Origin: Entrophospora sp. SA101
Lineage: Eukaryota; Glomeromycota; Glomeromycetes; Entrophosporales; Entrophosporaceae
Assembly (NCBI GenBank): GCA_958430865.1
Contig: CAUDNR010002591.1
Coordinates: 4,634-26,634 of the forward strand
Length of the DNA stretch: 22,001 nucleotides
Direction: 5' to 3'
A program made the translations under genes and the position numbers. Below the pieces are notes generated by a model. It saw only the letters and a list, made by a program, of their open reading frames with translations. It searched no databases and was not told the origin of the DNA. Shown piece by piece: positions 19,514 to 22,001 of this stretch. Within the stretch, counting starts at the first letter, position 1. Each line of letters begins with the position of its first letter.

Positions 19514-21932
19514 TCAATTGCTCATTTATTTTTTTACTTTGTATTAACATGTTTCTGTAAGATCATGTTTCATCCTCTATAGTAAGTTTGGTGTGACTTT
19601 ATTAATCGGATGAATTATCAATCTGTCCAATCCTTTTCCCTGTCAAGCAACACCCATTGTTTTGATTTTTTTTTTATTTTTACAATCTTGAAAGATTATG
19701 TTGAAAATAATGATGAAAATGTATTGTTATTTTGAAAGTTATGAAGCTAGTGAGCAAATAATGGTGCAAAACTCAAGAGTTAAGGCATTAATATGTAAGA
19801 TCACTGAATAGTTTACCAAATGATAATTACAGTATATGTCATATGCAGAAATAGTCAACCTTTACATGTTATAACTTGGCAATATTTTTGCACTCTTACT
19901 GGTGAATTTGATGAAGATCTAATGATATATTACTGGTTGAGCAATATTGTTTGTCATTATGTCCATATTTTGCATTAACCATGTTTAACAAAAAATTAAA
20001 AATCAAGGAGTTAGAAATATATCAAATATAAAATATATTTTATTGCCTTATTATAATGTAATATTATACAAGCATTGAAGAGTATAATGCTTGACATGCA
20101 AGGCAATTTTCAAAACAACTACATTTTGGATTATCTGCTTCTTTCAATAATTCATTTGATTCATTAATTGTTCCTTGAACTCATCTAACAAATTAGAAGA
20201 TAAATATTAAAACATCTCATCATATATTCAATGGGTAAACATTGGTTTCCTATAAAGATGTTCCAAATAATGTTAAACCATTATTTTCTAAGAAGGGTAA
20301 AATTAACATTATTATTAAGGATCTATTTTTAAAAAAATCAAGCAACAAAAATGAATAAATGAAAGGTTTTGGACAGAAAAAAAGGATGGATTTCTTTCAT
20401 GAGCTGTTTTTGATGTAGGCCTGCCTCCTCTAAAAATAGAGGATCCATTTATTAAATTTTGTCAGAACTTATGTCCTGCATATGTTATCATCTAGGAAAA
20501 GTTTGTTAAGTGACAAAATTGCTTATATCATATAATGGTAATTATTTGGTAATTAATACAATTTGTATGTAATTGATCATCAATAAATTGTGTTATGTTT
20601 GCTTTGTGTAATAATAACTTTTTCTCTAAAGATCTTTTTGACTAAAAAAAGTTACGCGTTTTTCTACCTTCCAATAAAAAATAAAAAATAAAGTCAATGA
20701 TAAGCGTTGACAATATTTCAATTATAGTTAATACTGTAAAGCTATATTACGATTCTGAGCAAAACTTGTCAAGCTACTACAACTGCTACTACATTAGGAA
20801 TTTTGGCTAAATGGTTAGAAACAATAAGAAACATTTCTGTTACCACTGATAATCTATATAATATTCTGCAAGTTCATTCGGAGGAATTCATGTTGGGTCA
20901 AAAATGGTCAAAAACAATAAAATAATTCATTTATAGATATTGTATTTTTAATAAATCACAAGACAAAATCATATATGTATCAATTAATTAATATTAAAAC
21001 AAGTTATTAATTACATTGATGATGACAAGTTTTATACCTGAAATTTGGTAATACAAATATTCACTTTGTCTGATTTGTTGCTCAACTGAGATTTTTATAT
21101 AAGGTAAAAATGCCTATTTTGAACTCTGATCCTCATATAAGACAGAGTTGTCAGAAACTCGGATTTTAATTTATAAGGTAAAAAGTGATACCGATTTTTA
21201 AAGAAGGTAATATATGGGCAAAGGAAGAAAAATCAGTGCTCTATTTTATGACATGCTAAACATTGGTCATAAAAAAAAATGTTATGAGCTTTTATATTTG
21301 CTAAAAACTCATTATGACAATGTCAAGAATTCATAAACCAAGAAAGATCCAAAATTTACAGCTGAAAAATTAAAAAGTCAGCATTATGATCAAAATCACT
21401 AAAATGTAAGTGTGACAAATATATAAAAATTTGGACCCAGATATTCTTGAAATACATCTTAATGGAAAAGGATATGTATACAAAGCTGAAGGCAATCAAC
21501 CTATACTCAAGGATTAGATTACCAAATAGGTTACAAGAAAATTAGTCAATTAGTTGGAGAAACAACAAATAATAATATTGTAAATGAATGAGGCAACAAA
21601 GATATTTATTATTGTTAATTTAATTCACTTGTAAAAATAATTTGATTGGTGTCAAAACTTGTTTTGGACAAAATAAAATGGAAGAAAATTCAAATCATCA
21701 TCATGTAAATTAGTTAGCAGTATTCCTTATTTATTATTATAAATAAAAAAGTATGGTGGACAAAGTCCTATAATTAATTTGCCTGTAATAGAGCCATTTA
21801 GTTAAAAATATAAATGAATATTAATATTAATATAATGTACAGAATCTTTTTTTTAGAATTACACAACGTCGATCATTACAGTATTTAGTAATTTAAAATA
21901 ACACCAAAAATTAAAACGTATCATAAAAAATA
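19514..21932. other. Long mostly non-coding stretch with three short coding-like islands
   Basis: No gene of normal length is supported on either strand. Three plus-strand islands look coding but lack a start or continuation. 20406-20495 reads VFDVGLPPLKIEDPFIKFCQ, then NLCPAYVII. 20740-20925 reads SYITILSKTCQATTTATTLG then ILAKWLETIRNISVTTDNLY. 21425-21517 reads NLDPDILEIHLNGKGYVYKA. I do not recognise any of them; they may be remnants of one or more decayed or transposon genes. CCTCTAAAAATAGAGG (near 20426-20441) is a small hairpin inside the first island. The last few hundred bases include the upstream region of the complex I gene. Confidence 0.4.
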
Positions 21933-22001
21933 ATGTCTTGGAGAAATCAATTATCAAAAAGTTTAAAAGAACTTCGTATACATTTTTGTCAAACTTCTCC
22001 T
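21933..22001 (+). CDS. NADH dehydrogenase (complex I) B8 subunit, NDUFA2-like, 5' end only
   Basis: The first 23 codons, starting ATG at 21933: MSWRNQLSKSLKELRIHFCQ then TSP. The phrase LKELRIHFCQTSP is the signature start of the mitochondrial complex I accessory subunit B8 (human NDUFA2: LREIRIHLCQRSP). This subunit is a small (~95-100 residue) thioredoxin-fold protein of the matrix arm. The frame is open to the window edge and the rest lies outside. No damage is seen in this part, so it may be an intact gene, though nearby copies of housekeeping genes are broken. Confidence 0.8.
   Translation, partial: MSWRNQLSKSLKELRIHFCQTSP

Noticed and set aside
1..22001. tRNA, rRNA or other structured RNA genes
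   Set aside because: I scanned for tRNA A/B-box pairs and conserved rRNA words by eye and saw none; tRNAscan or Infernal could still find one.

Overview
This is nuclear DNA from a very AT-rich, intron-rich eukaryote, most likely an arbuscular mycorrhizal fungus of the Glomeromycotina (Rhizophagus-like). The evidence is the set of families present: a TKL-like kinase with an N-terminal CxxC module and a GWTSGN motif, a TRP-like channel with a long soluble N-terminus, a divergent HSP70, and an FHA-kinase. Other evidence is the short introns (about 50-115 bp, GT-AG) and many low-complexity AT stretches. Organism assignment is inference from family resemblance; no search was run.

Layout. On the minus strand, 496-4342 is a six-exon gene for a 1148-residue six-helix cation channel-like protein whose splices keep one open frame. 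After a gene-poor stretch with decayed repeats (4343-6670), 6671-7836 on the plus strand is a decayed copy of the acetolactate synthase regulatory subunit gene (ILV6), interrupted by a ~177 bp MITE-like element. On the minus strand, 8017-10302 is a six-exon, 609-residue HSP70 relative with substitutions at canonical catalytic positions, followed upstream by a TKL-like kinase gene (10542-11902). 11903-13121 is non-coding with a repeated promoter-like segment, then a small possible gene (13122-13331, plus).

The second half is a repeat- and pseudogene-rich zone: an unrecognised decayed gene (13947-14641, minus), a 36 bp perfect palindrome, a seven-copy 34 bp minisatellite, a 42 bp tandem repeat, an FHA-kinase gene with a broken FHA domain but an intact catalytic core (15791-17240, minus), a ~76 bp tandem repeat, a V-ATPase proteolipid fragment fused upstream of a 5'-truncated but otherwise clean tRNA-His guanylyltransferase gene (18445-19513, plus), 2.4 kb of mostly non-coding DNA with small coding-like islands, and finally the first 23 codons of a complex I NDUFA2/B8 gene running off the window edge.

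I do not see a coordinated new multi-gene system. The most interesting items are the active-site-altered HSP70, the MITE-split ILV6 copy that reads cleanly if the element is removed, the THG1 copy missing its first catalytic exon behind a V-ATPase fragment, and the cluster of broken copies of essential genes on one strand.
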